Shown here piece by piece: positions 1-7,020 of a stretch of 64,000 nt of DNA. The stretch comes from Mycobacterium sp. 1100029.7 (GTDB taxonomy: Bacteria > Actinomycetota > Actinomycetes > Mycobacteriales > Mycobacteriaceae), in contig NZ_LZSC01000064.1 in the NCBI RefSeq assembly GCF_001665235.1, positions 1 to 64,000 on the forward strand. The letters are read 5' to 3'. The notes under the pieces are model-generated. The model was not told the origin of the DNA, ran no database searches, and worked only from the letters and a program-made list of their open reading frames with translations. The position numbers and the translations under genes were made by a program. Position 1 is the stretch's first letter. Each line of letters starts with the position of its first letter.

Positions 1-59
1 CGGGCGGCTGCCCGGGTGGAAAGCCCGGCGGGTTCGGCGTCGACATCGGCTCGCCTTAA
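1..59 (+). CDS. C-terminal end of a second copy of the small secreted protein (partial)
   Basis: Reading from base 3 in the frame set by the intact copy at 565-765, bases 1-59 encode the same Gly/Pro-rich tail (…GGFGVDIGSP) followed by TAA at 57-59. The rest of this copy lies outside the window. It is present only because of the 73-bp repeat, so it is a real paralogous copy if the duplication is real and an artefact if the contig edge is misassembled. Confidence 0.6.
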   Translation, partial: GGCPGGKPGGFGVDIGSP

Positions 60-73
60 CTCTCTCGTCGGTG
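1..73. repeat. Direct repeat, left copy (identical to 707-779)
   Basis: Bases 1-73 are identical to 707-779, and the match stops at base 74/780. The left copy begins at the first base of the window, so it probably extends further upstream. The geometry (offset 706) is what a tandem duplication of a 706-bp unit (74-779) would leave, with the window starting near the end of the first unit. A misassembly at a contig edge would look the same. Confidence 0.9.
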
Positions 74-469
74 CCGCCGCCGTCGGGATATCCGGGTTAC
101 CCACCGCCCGGCTATGTGCCCCAACCACAGCCGTATCCCGGTTATGCCGGTTATCCGGCCGGAGCGGTCGATCCGCAAGCGCCATTTGGACGCGATCCCG
201 TCTCGGGCGTCCCGCTGTCCGACAAATCCGGTGCGACGGCGGGACTCCTGCAGCTGTTCTTCGGCATCTTCGGCATCGGTCGCTTCTACATCGACTCCAC
301 TCAGATTGCGGTGGTGCAGCTGCTGCTGGGCTTGTTCGGATTCGTGTTCAGCCTGTTCTGTTTCCTGGCGTTGCCGGTGCTCGTCGCCAGCGCCATCTGG
401 GCCATCGTCGACGCGATCATGATGTTCACGGGCAGTGTGAAGGACAACTACGGCCGCAAGCTGCGCTAG
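71..469 (+). CDS. TM2 domain-containing membrane protein, probably 5'-truncated
   Basis: The product has a Pro/Tyr/Gly-rich cytoplasmic N-terminus of about 45 residues, followed by a TM2 domain: a membrane segment starting about residue 55, a short turn with GIGRFYID, and a second hydrophobic stretch to about residue 118. TM2 proteins are small two-helix membrane proteins; their role in bacteria is unknown. The only start is GTG at 71, which has no ribosome-binding site and lies exactly at the junction where the 73-bp repeat ends. The native N-terminus has therefore probably been replaced by repeat sequence, and an intact copy may lie upstream of the window. Whether this copy is expressed is doubtful. 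Confidence 0.7.
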   Translation: MPPPSGYPGYPPPGYVPQPQPYPGYAGYPAGAVDPQAPFGRDPVSGVPLSDKSGATAGLLQLFFGIFGIGRFYIDSTQIAVVQLLLGLFGFVFSLFCFLALPVLVASAIWAIVDAIMMFTGSVKDNYGRKLR

Positions 470-564
470 CCCCGGGTCACGGGAAGATAACGATTCCCGA
501 CCTCAGATGATTGCGAACGGCGTGGCAAACCGCTTGCGGGACTTGGGAAAATTAGTGTTACTCC

Positions 565-765
565 GTGAACCGCCGAACAGCTATGAAGCTGCCGTTGATG
601 CTGGCAGCGGGTGCGGTGCTGGCCCAAACGCCGCGCGCTTTCGCTGAAGTGGGCCGGTGGTCGCCGGACCGCGCCAAGACCTGGTATCCAGGCGGCTGCC
701 AACCCTCGGGCGGCTGCCCGGGTGGAAAGCCCGGCGGGTTCGGCGTCGACATCGGCTCGCCTTAA
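565..765 (+). CDS. Small secreted protein, Gly/Pro-rich, unknown function
   Basis: This is a 66-residue protein starting at GTG. The N-terminus reads as an export signal: an Arg-Arg pair at residues 3-4, a hydrophobic core (about 9-20) and an Ala-X-Ala type cleavage site near residues 25-27. The mature part is about 39 residues, with two Cys and many Gly and Pro. No domain is recognised. The last 19 codons lie in the 73-bp repeat, so a second copy probably ends at base 59. Function unknown. Confidence 0.65.
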   Translation: MNRRTAMKLPLMLAAGAVLAQTPRAFAEVGRWSPDRAKTWYPGGCQPSGGCPGGKPGGFGVDIGSP

Positions 766-779
766 CTCTCTCGTCGGTG
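707..779. repeat. Direct repeat, right copy (identical to 1-73)
   Basis: This is the right-hand member of the 73-bp exact repeat. Here the repeat covers the last 19 codons and stop of the small secreted-protein gene at 565-765 plus 14 bases beyond it. After base 779 the sequence diverges from the left copy, which instead runs into the TM2-domain gene. Confidence 0.9.
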
Positions 780-898
780 GCGCGTATTCATTCTGAACGT
801 CGCTGTCCATGTCGCCACTGCCACTCTGGCACAAATTTGCTGAGCGCGGTCGGTGCGGGCTCTTCTAACTTCCGTCCCAACGGCGCAATATTAACGAG

Positions 899-1285
899 GT
901 GTCCGATCGCAACGTGTTAGGCGGCCCGCTGCAACCGTGCGGCAGCGAGCCAGTGACCGGCTTCTACCGCGACGGTTGTTGCTCGAGCGGGCCCGAGGAT
1001 GCCGGTCGCCACACCATTTGTGCGGTGATGACGACCGAGTTCCTGGAGCACCAGCGTTCCATCGGCAACGATTTGTTGACGCCGGTCCCCGAGTATCGAT
1101 TTCCGGGTCTGCTGCCCGGGGACCGTTGGTGCGTCACGGCACTGAACTGGCTCCGGGCTCACCAGGACGGTCGCGCGGCGCCGGTGGTGCTCGCCTCCAC
1201 CCACGAACGCACCCTCGAGGTCGTGCCCCTGGAGGCGTTGCAGGAACATCAGGTTGACGTGCCCGACGACCTCGCTAACTTGTAG
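899..1285 (+). CDS. DUF2237 family protein
   Basis: This 128-residue protein matches the DUF2237 family over its full length. Recognisable family landmarks are the opening NVLGGPLQPC, the cysteine-rich TGFYRDGCC, the GNDL motif, FPGLLPGDRWC near the middle, and the ATHE-like STHERTLEVVPLE near the end. The family is widespread, soluble and of unknown biochemical function; the conserved Cys residues could bind a metal or be redox active (inference). The start is GTG at 899. The 3' end overlaps the convergent IclR gene by 11 bp. Confidence 0.88.
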   Translation: MSDRNVLGGPLQPCGSEPVTGFYRDGCCSSGPEDAGRHTICAVMTTEFLEHQRSIGNDLLTPVPEYRFPGLLPGDRWCVTALNWLRAHQDGRAAPVVLASTHERTLEVVPLEALQEHQVDVPDDLANL

Positions 1286-2159
1286 GGTTCGCGAGCTGCA
1301 GTTCGATGCGTCGGGCCGCAACGCGAACCTCCTCGCTCAGCCGTGCCACGTCCGCCGCGGCCAGTTCGCCGAAAGGCGCCGCACTGATCGACATCGCGAC
1401 TACTCCGTCATCGTCGAAGATCGGCGCGGAAATGGTGGCGATGCTGTGCACCTGGTTTTCGGTGAGTTCCGCGCTGAGGATGTCGATCAAAGTGAGGTCG
1501 GCGAACGCGCGGGCCAGCCGCGCGGTGATCGCGTCGGGTTCGCCGTCACCGCGCAGCGCGCGCAGCGCCGCATACACCTGAAGGTATTCGCGGCTGAGCC
1601 GCTCGACGGTGTATCCGCGGTCCCGAATCTCGCTGAGCACCGCGGTGATTCGCCGCGATAACGTAGTGGAGGGTTTGCCGATGCCTTCGAGCCAGGCGCG
1701 CTGCGTGGCCGCCGCGCTCCAGGCAAGGTAGTCGCGGCCGAACGGCGCGACCAGCGGCATCCGCAGTCCACGGTCGATCCGCATTCCGGAAGCCGATTCG
1801 CCGACACTGTCTACCACGACGATGGCGTTGCCGTCGCGGCGGGCCAGAAAGGCTTGTGTGCCTGTGGATTTGGCGAGTTGTTGCAGAATCCCGCGAAAAA
1901 CCCGGTCGCCGGCGGGCTGTGCGAGGGCGGCGATACCCGGGCCCCACGAGTAGGCGGCCGTCGCCGGGTCGCGCACGACCCAATGGTGGTCGGTCAGCGT
2001 CGTCAGGATCGCGTGACCGGTGGCCCGGCTGATGCCCAGCTCGCGGGTGATCTGTGCTAGCGAGAACGCGCGTGTCGGCTGCGACCCGAGCAGCCGCATG
2101 ACGGCGATCACCCGTTCGGTGGGTGGGGACGTGGATGGTTGACGACGGCTCTGTCCCAC
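1275..2159 (-). CDS. IclR family transcriptional regulator
   Basis: The product has an N-terminal winged helix-turn-helix (FSLAQITRELGISRATGHAILTTL) followed by the IclR effector-binding domain, which ends near a CISAP-like stretch (AISAAPF). Longer starts exist at 2177 and 2207, but they lack ribosome-binding sites and would run through two palindromes. GTG at 2159 has GGACGG just upstream and leaves both palindromes in the intergenic region, so I chose it (294 residues). The gene is divergent from the sulfotransferase operon at 2228, so it is the likely local regulator of that operon and of itself. The ligand is unknown. Confidence 0.88.
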   Translation of the reverse strand: MGQSRRQPSTSPPTERVIAVMRLLGSQPTRAFSLAQITRELGISRATGHAILTTLTDHHWVVRDPATAAYSWGPGIAALAQPAGDRVFRGILQQLAKSTGTQAFLARRDGNAIVVVDSVGESASGMRIDRGLRMPLVAPFGRDYLAWSAAATQRAWLEGIGKPSTTLSRRITAVLSEIRDRGYTVERLSREYLQVYAALRALRGDGEPDAITARLARAFADLTLIDILSAELTENQVHSIATISAPIFDDDGVVAMSISAAPFGELAAADVARLSEEVRVAARRIELQLANPTS

Positions 2160-2170
2160 GGCTACCGTCC

Positions 2171-2205
2171 GTATCATATTTCGAATGATACGTCGAATAT
2201 TCGAC
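2171..2205. promoter_or_regulatory. Two adjacent palindromes, candidate IclR operator
   Basis: GTATCAT and ATGATAC form an inverted repeat with a 7-bp spacer at 2171-2191. It is followed directly by the perfect 14-bp palindrome GTCGAATATTCGAC at 2192-2205. Both lie between the divergent IclR and sulfotransferase genes, where an autoregulating IclR protein would bind. The assignment rests on position and symmetry only. Confidence 0.6.
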
Positions 2206-2227
2206 ACTTAGTCCAGGAGGCGGTCGG

Positions 2228-3496
2228 ATGGGCGCTGCGGGCCCCGACATTGCCGACATCGAGTTCGACGACCTGACATCGCCGCAGTTGACCGAGGTCC
2301 AGCGTCAGATCCTGGAATTCACCGAAGCCAAACGGGTCGACTTCGATATCGATCAGATGCTCGCGGAGGCCATCCAACAAGCGGGCACCGACGATCTCGA
2401 CGACACCGACGGCTTCGCCGACCGGCTGCGGGCACACGTCGGCGCGATCGAAGCAGACGGCGGGCTACGACAGTTGACGCGCTCCACACTGCGGCAACGC
2501 GTGGTCCGCCTGCTGCGAAACCGATTGTCGCTCAACGACCTGCTCGAGCGCTATCCCGAAATCGAATCTATCCCGATCGAGAATCCGTTCATCGTGGTCG
2601 GGATGCCGCGATCCGGAACCACCCATCTGGTCAACCTGATCGCCGCGGACCCACGGCGACGGGCATTGCCGTATTGGGAAAGTCAGGAGCCGATCCCGGC
2701 GCGCGGCGAGGGCCCGGACATTGACGGGGTCGACCCACGTTATGCACGCGCAAAGTCGGAGCACGACGCGTTGATGGCAAGCGCTCCGGTGGTGGCCGCG
2801 ATGCACGACCGGTTCCCGGAGGCTATCGAGGAGGAGGTCGAGCTTCTCGACCTCGACCTGGCCGGCTACGTCCTGGAATGGCATGCGCGCGTGCCTGATT
2901 GGCGTGACTGCTATCTGGCACTCGACCAAACCCGACACTACGGTTACCTGAAGAAGGTGCTGCAGGCACTGACCCTTCTGCGTGGCCCGCAGACCTGGGT
3001 CCTCAAGAGTCCCCAGCACTGCGAGCAACTCGGCCCGCTGCTGGCAGCCTTCCCCGACGCGACGGTGGCCTTCACTCATCGCGATCCCGTCGCGGTAGTC
3101 CAGTCGGCGATCACCATGATGGCCTACTCGGACCGATTGCGCCGCAACAGCATCGAACCGCAGTGGCTGCTCGACTATTGGAGCGACCGGGTACATCGGT
3201 TGCTCAACGCCTGTGTCCGCGACCGTGACCTGGTGGCGCCAGAACGCAGCATCGACATCAGCTTTCACGAGCTCAACGGCAACGAAATGTCGGTTCTCGA
3301 CGAACTGTACCGCCGTGGTGGCGTCGACATCACCCCGAAGGTGCGCACACGATTCCAGCGATACCTGGACGGCAACCCGCGTGGCAAGCACGGCCGCATC
3401 CACTACGACCTGCAACGACACTTCGGGGTGTCTGCCGAGGAACTGCGCGAGCCATTCGGTTTCTACTTCGACCGGTTCAACGTCCGCCCCGAGTAA
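2228..3496 (+). CDS. Sulfotransferase family protein (PAPS-dependent type)
   Basis: This is a 422-residue protein. The 5'-phosphosulfate-binding loop is clear at residues 125-132 (GMPRSGTT), and the second PAPS-contact region is probably FTHRDPVAVVQS around residue 280. It belongs to the large mycobacterial Stf-like group, which transfers sulfate from PAPS to lipids or small molecules; the acceptor here is unknown. The N-terminal ~110 residues are acidic and helical, as is usual in this group. It is the first gene of an operon whose next gene is alkylsulfatase-like, which is a notable pairing. GTG/ATG choices near 2228 follow an AGGAGG-like site at about 2215-2220. Confidence 0.85.
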   Translation: MGAAGPDIADIEFDDLTSPQLTEVQRQILEFTEAKRVDFDIDQMLAEAIQQAGTDDLDDTDGFADRLRAHVGAIEADGGLRQLTRSTLRQRVVRLLRNRLSLNDLLERYPEIESIPIENPFIVVGMPRSGTTHLVNLIAADPRRRALPYWESQEPIPARGEGPDIDGVDPRYARAKSEHDALMASAPVVAAMHDRFPEAIEEEVELLDLDLAGYVLEWHARVPDWRDCYLALDQTRHYGYLKKVLQALTLLRGPQTWVLKSPQHCEQLGPLLAAFPDATVAFTHRDPVAVVQSAITMMAYSDRLRRNSIEPQWLLDYWSDRVHRLLNACVRDRDLVAPERSIDISFHELNGNEMSVLDELYRRGGVDITPKVRTRFQRYLDGNPRGKHGRIHYDLQRHFGVSAEELREPFGFYFDRFNVRPE

Positions 3497-3509
3497 GGAG
3501 ACACCCGCG

Positions 3510-4769
3510 ATGTCCGAACCGGTGTATCGCAGCAGGCCCGGCGCTGACGCGCTGACACCCGCGGCCGCCGAACGGGCCGAGCAGATCGCCCCGGGGCTGT
3601 GGTGCTCGCCGGGCCTGTCCAACGCCTACCTGCTGACCACCGGTGACGGCCGGGTGATCGTCAACACGGGAATGGGATTCGAGGGTCCCGTGCACCGGGC
3701 CAATTTCGACGCCGTCGACTCCTCGCCGGTGCGCTACATCATTTTCACCCAGGGCCACGTCGACCACGTCGGTGGTCTGGATACCGTGCGCGACCCAGAG
3801 ACGATTGTTGTGGCCCAAGCCAACTGGACGGCATGGCGCGACGACAACGAGCGCCTGATCCCGTATCGCGCCAGCCGCAGCGCGTTCGCCTTCAAAGACA
3901 AGTTGGGTGCCGGGATTCAAGCCATTCAGCGGCGCCTGGGCACCAAAAAGCTGCCGGCCCAGAGCGTTCCCAGCGTGGATGTCGACTTCGAGGACACTCT
4001 GACCCTCGACGTGGGCGGCCGGCGCCTCGAGCTGATCTCCGTGCCTGGTGGCGAAACCACCGACTCTTTGGTGGTATGGCTGCCGCAGGAGCGAATCTGT
4101 CTGTGCGGAAACACCTTCGGCCCGATCTTCGGGCATATCCCTAATCTGGTCACCATGCGCGGCGATCGTTACCGGGACGCCCTGACCGCCATCGCATCCG
4201 TCGAGCGGGTACGCGACCTGCGACCCGAACTTCTGGTGACCGGCCACTTCGAACCGATTGCCGGCGCCGAGCTTATTCATGACGAACTCACCCGGCTGCG
4301 CAACGCCATCGAGTACATTCACGACCAGACCGTGGCGGGTATGAACGCCGGCAAAGACGTGCACACCCTGATGCGCGAAATCACCTTACCCGCGGAATAC
4401 GAAGTGGGCCAAGGGTATGGGAAGGTCTCCTGGGATGTGCGGGCGGTGTGGGAGAACTATTCGGGGTGGTTCCATCACCGGTCGACCACCGAGCTGTACG
4501 CGATCGAATTCGGTGCCGTCGGTGCCGACGTGGTCGAACTCGCCGGGGCCGATGCGCTGGTGGATCGCGCGCGTACACATCTTGCCGAAGGCCGGTCTCT
4601 GCATGCCATCCACCTCGGGGAGCTGGTCGCTGCCGCGCGGCCAGATCATGGCGGCGCACGCCAAATCCTGCGGGAAGCCCACGAGCATCTTTTGGCCGAG
4701 AGCACGAACTTCTGGGAAAGTGCTTGGTTGCGTAACTATTTGGACCAGCAGACAGCGAGGAACGCATGA
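3510..4769 (+). CDS. Metallo-beta-lactamase fold hydrolase, alkylsulfatase-like
   Basis: This is a 419-residue protein with an N-terminal metallo-beta-lactamase domain (about 30-260) and a C-terminal helical region (about 270-410) like the dimerisation domain of alkylsulfatases. The metal motif, normally HxHxDH, reads Q81-G-H83-V-D85-H86, so the first His is Gln. A later GHFEPI supplies a probable further His. The start at ATG 3510 has a good AAGGAG (3495-3500), so longer readings through the sulfotransferase were rejected. In the family such enzymes hydrolyse sulfate esters; the Gln substitution makes the metal site and reaction uncertain. It sits 13 bp after the sulfotransferase and overlaps the next gene by 4 bp. 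Confidence 0.82.
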   Translation: MSEPVYRSRPGADALTPAAAERAEQIAPGLWCSPGLSNAYLLTTGDGRVIVNTGMGFEGPVHRANFDAVDSSPVRYIIFTQGHVDHVGGLDTVRDPETIVVAQANWTAWRDDNERLIPYRASRSAFAFKDKLGAGIQAIQRRLGTKKLPAQSVPSVDVDFEDTLTLDVGGRRLELISVPGGETTDSLVVWLPQERICLCGNTFGPIFGHIPNLVTMRGDRYRDALTAIASVERVRDLRPELLVTGHFEPIAGAELIHDELTRLRNAIEYIHDQTVAGMNAGKDVHTLMREITLPAEYEVGQGYGKVSWDVRAVWENYSGWFHHRSTTELYAIEFGAVGADVVELAGADALVDRARTHLAEGRSLHAIHLGELVAAARPDHGGARQILREAHEHLLAESTNFWESAWLRNYLDQQTARNA

Positions 4770-5245
4770 CACTTCGACCCGAGGACTTTTACCACACCGG
4801 CATCGTGGTCCCCGACCTCGAGGACGCGATGACCCGGCTTACCGCGTTGGCGGGCTACCGGTGGATCACCCCACTGAGCTACACGTTGCCCTTCCGCACG
4901 ACGGCCGGGGTCCGCGACCTCACCTCGACGATCGTCTACTCGGTGCAGAGCCCGCATATCGAACTGGTTCAGGAAGTTCCGGGAACACCGTGGACGGCCG
5001 CGCCCGGTAATTCCGTGCACCACGTCGGGTATTTCACTGACAACCTGGTCGCGACCGCCCGCGAACTGGAAAGCAAAGGCTTCACTTTCGAGATGACGGG
5101 CGAACTGCCGGACACGGAGTTCGGGATGTTCGCTTACTACATCGACACCTTCGGCACCCGCATCGAGATCGTCGATCGCGCATTGTTTCCCGACTTCGCC
5201 GCGTTCGTCGAATCGATGGCCGCGCCGCAATCCGACGGAGCCTGA
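4766..5245 (+). CDS. VOC (glyoxalase/dioxygenase fold) family protein
   Basis: This 159-residue protein has two beta-alpha-beta-beta-beta modules. Candidate metal ligands are H10, E66, H85/H86 and E134, the usual spacing for VOC isomerases, epimerases and dioxygenases. The substrate is not predictable. It overlaps the upstream hydrolase by 4 bp (ATGA), so the two are translationally coupled, and it is followed after 1 bp by an LLM oxidoreductase. Confidence 0.82.
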   Translation: MTLRPEDFYHTGIVVPDLEDAMTRLTALAGYRWITPLSYTLPFRTTAGVRDLTSTIVYSVQSPHIELVQEVPGTPWTAAPGNSVHHVGYFTDNLVATARELESKGFTFEMTGELPDTEFGMFAYYIDTFGTRIEIVDRALFPDFAAFVESMAAPQSDGA

Positions 5246-5246
5246 C

Positions 5247-6218
5247 ATGCTGCTGACGGTGCTGCGCTTCAACTTCGCCTCACCCCACGGTGAACCCCGC
5301 ACCCAAAGCACATTGTTGTCCGCCGCGCTGGAGCTGGCGCAGTGGGGCGAGGCGCGCGGCATCACGTCGGTCAGCCTCGACGAACACCACGCCACCGGCC
5401 ACGGGTGGAGCTGCAACCCGATCATGGCCGCCGGCATGTTCTTGGCGCGGACGACGACGCTGATCGCCAGCGTGGACTGCGCGCTGGGACCGCTGTGGAA
5501 CCCGGTCCGGCTCGCCGAAGACATTGCGCTGGTGGACAATATGAGCCGCGGCCGGCTGCACACCACCGTCGGGCTGGGTTACCGGGCCATCGAGTACGAT
5601 TCGCTCGGAATTGATTTCAGCAGCCGTGGCGCGTTGATGGATAGCTTGGTCGAACGCATGCTGTCGGTCTGGTCCGGCGCCGGGGCCGACGCGGGGATCT
5701 GTACGGGGACCTGGAGCCGCCCGCATCCGCCGCTTTATGTCGGCGGTGGTGCGCGCGCCACCGCCCGGCGCGCTGCCCGATTCAAACTGCCACTGAGCCT
5801 GGCCGACCACCTGCCCGACATCGCCGACTACTACCGCGAGCTCTGTTCTGCCGCAGGGATCAAGCCCCTGATTCTGATGCCCGGTCCGATCAACCGCGGA
5901 ATGATCTATCTGCACGAGGACCCGGATCGTGCCTGGGCCGAGTTGGGCGAGTACATCCTTTGGGAGGCAGTCACTTACGGCGAATGGGCGACCGATCAGC
6001 GTTCCCTGATGCACCTGCCCGGGGTCCGGACGTTGGACGAGGTGCGAGCGTCGGGGCGCTACCGGTTCCTCACGCCGGATCAGCTCATTGCCGAAATCCG
6101 CGACAGCGAAAACTACGGGCCGCTGGTGTTGCACCCGCTGGTCGGCGGCATGCCTGTCGACGAGGCCTGGAAATCCGTTCAGTTGCTGACCGACACGGTC
6201 CTGCCGGCCCTCCGCTGA
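5247..6218 (+). CDS. LLM class flavin-dependent oxidoreductase
   Basis: This is a 323-residue luciferase-like TIM barrel. Family features include the SLDEHH near residue 45, the region around LVDNMSRGRLHTTVGLGYR (about 95-113) and PPLYVGGGARATARRAAR after residue 160. Such proteins use FMN or F420 to oxidise or reduce small organic substrates. It is the last gene of the sulfotransferase operon, starting 1 bp after the VOC gene. The barrel appears slightly short in the middle (about residues 135-160) compared with the usual 330-350 residues. The cofactor is undetermined. Confidence 0.83.
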   Translation: MLLTVLRFNFASPHGEPRTQSTLLSAALELAQWGEARGITSVSLDEHHATGHGWSCNPIMAAGMFLARTTTLIASVDCALGPLWNPVRLAEDIALVDNMSRGRLHTTVGLGYRAIEYDSLGIDFSSRGALMDSLVERMLSVWSGAGADAGICTGTWSRPHPPLYVGGGARATARRAARFKLPLSLADHLPDIADYYRELCSAAGIKPLILMPGPINRGMIYLHEDPDRAWAELGEYILWEAVTYGEWATDQRSLMHLPGVRTLDEVRASGRYRFLTPDQLIAEIRDSENYGPLVLHPLVGGMPVDEAWKSVQLLTDTVLPALR

Positions 6219-6297
6219 TCCGCATTGCGGACGAGATGATTGGGCCCGTGGGCAAAACGGGTACCGCAAATAGATCTGACAGGAACGAGGCTTCTTC

Positions 6298-6636
6298 ATG
6301 AGATCTATTGCGGTGAAAAACGGATGCGCAATTTTGGGGGGTGCGGCATTGCTGAGTCTGGCAGCCGCGTGCGGTAGTGGCGGCGATACGCCGGTCGGTG
6401 CGCCACCGCCGACGACGTCCCCGCAGACGTCGACCGGCACGCCGGGGCCCCCCACGTCCGCGGTGCCGGCACCCGGTGGTCCAGGAGCCGCCGGAGGCGC
6501 AGCCGGTGGGGCAGCGGGTGGCGCGGCCGGTGGAGCGGCCGGAGGTGCCGGTGGCGCAGCCGGCGCCGGAGGTGCCGGCGGAGCCGCGGGTGGCGCAGCC
6601 GGAGGTGCAGCGGGTTCGGTCGCGGGAGTGGGCTGA
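6298..6636 (+). CDS. Ala/Gly-rich putative lipoprotein (copy 1)
   Basis: This is a 112-residue protein with a signal sequence ending in the lipobox-like LAAAC (Cys25), a Pro/Thr-rich linker (about 30-60) and a low-complexity C-terminus built from repeated GGAA units. It should be exported and lipid-anchored if the lipobox is used. The GGA repeats resemble PGRS sequence, but there is no PE domain. A paralogue follows at 6695 with the same order of parts, so this is a local duplication. Function unknown. Confidence 0.75.
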   Translation: MRSIAVKNGCAILGGAALLSLAAACGSGGDTPVGAPPPTTSPQTSTGTPGPPTSAVPAPGGPGAAGGAAGGAAGGAAGGAAGGAGGAAGAGGAGGAAGGAAGGAAGSVAGVG

Positions 6637-6694
6637 ATCCACGCTATGACCGGCCGACGCGATTGAGCCCGCAACGAGCGGGTATCGCGGGCAT

Positions 6695-7003
6695 GTGACG
6701 AAATACAACACGTTCAAAAAGGGATGCGCACTTCTCGGAGGCACGGCGGTTATGGGCCTTGCGGTCGCTTGCGGTAGCGGCGTCGATAGGACCCTCGGGG
6801 GCCCGGGCACGCCGACGCCGGGCCCCGGGACGCCGTCAAGCCAGACGGTGCCACCCCCGGCTCCGGGAGCACCCGGATTGGGGACCGGCGGTGAAAACTC
6901 AACCGTCGGACCCGGACCGGGCAGCGGCGCCGGTGGTGGCGCGGCCGGCGGTGGCGCCGGGGGTGCCGGAGGCGCTGGTGGGGGAGCGGGCGGCGGAGGT
7001 TAG
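6695..7003 (+). CDS. Pro/Gly-rich putative lipoprotein (copy 2)
   Basis: This 102-residue protein starts at GTG. It is a paralogue of the preceding gene: a basic N-terminus with FKKGCA, a hydrophobic core, the lipobox-like LAVAC (Cys26) followed by GSG, then a Pro/Gly/Thr-rich linker and a Gly-rich tail. The signal regions of the two proteins are clearly alike, while the tails have diverged by repeat expansion. Function unknown; probably cell-envelope attached. Confidence 0.72.
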   Translation: MTKYNTFKKGCALLGGTAVMGLAVACGSGVDRTLGGPGTPTPGPGTPSSQTVPPPAPGAPGLGTGGENSTVGPGPGSGAGGGAAGGGAGGAGGAGGGAGGGG

Positions 7004-7020
7004 GCCGGCGGGCTAGCTGG

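Noticed and set aside
6298..7003. PE_PGRS genes, because of GGA-rich tails
   Set aside because: There is no PE domain; each has a lipobox-type signal instead.
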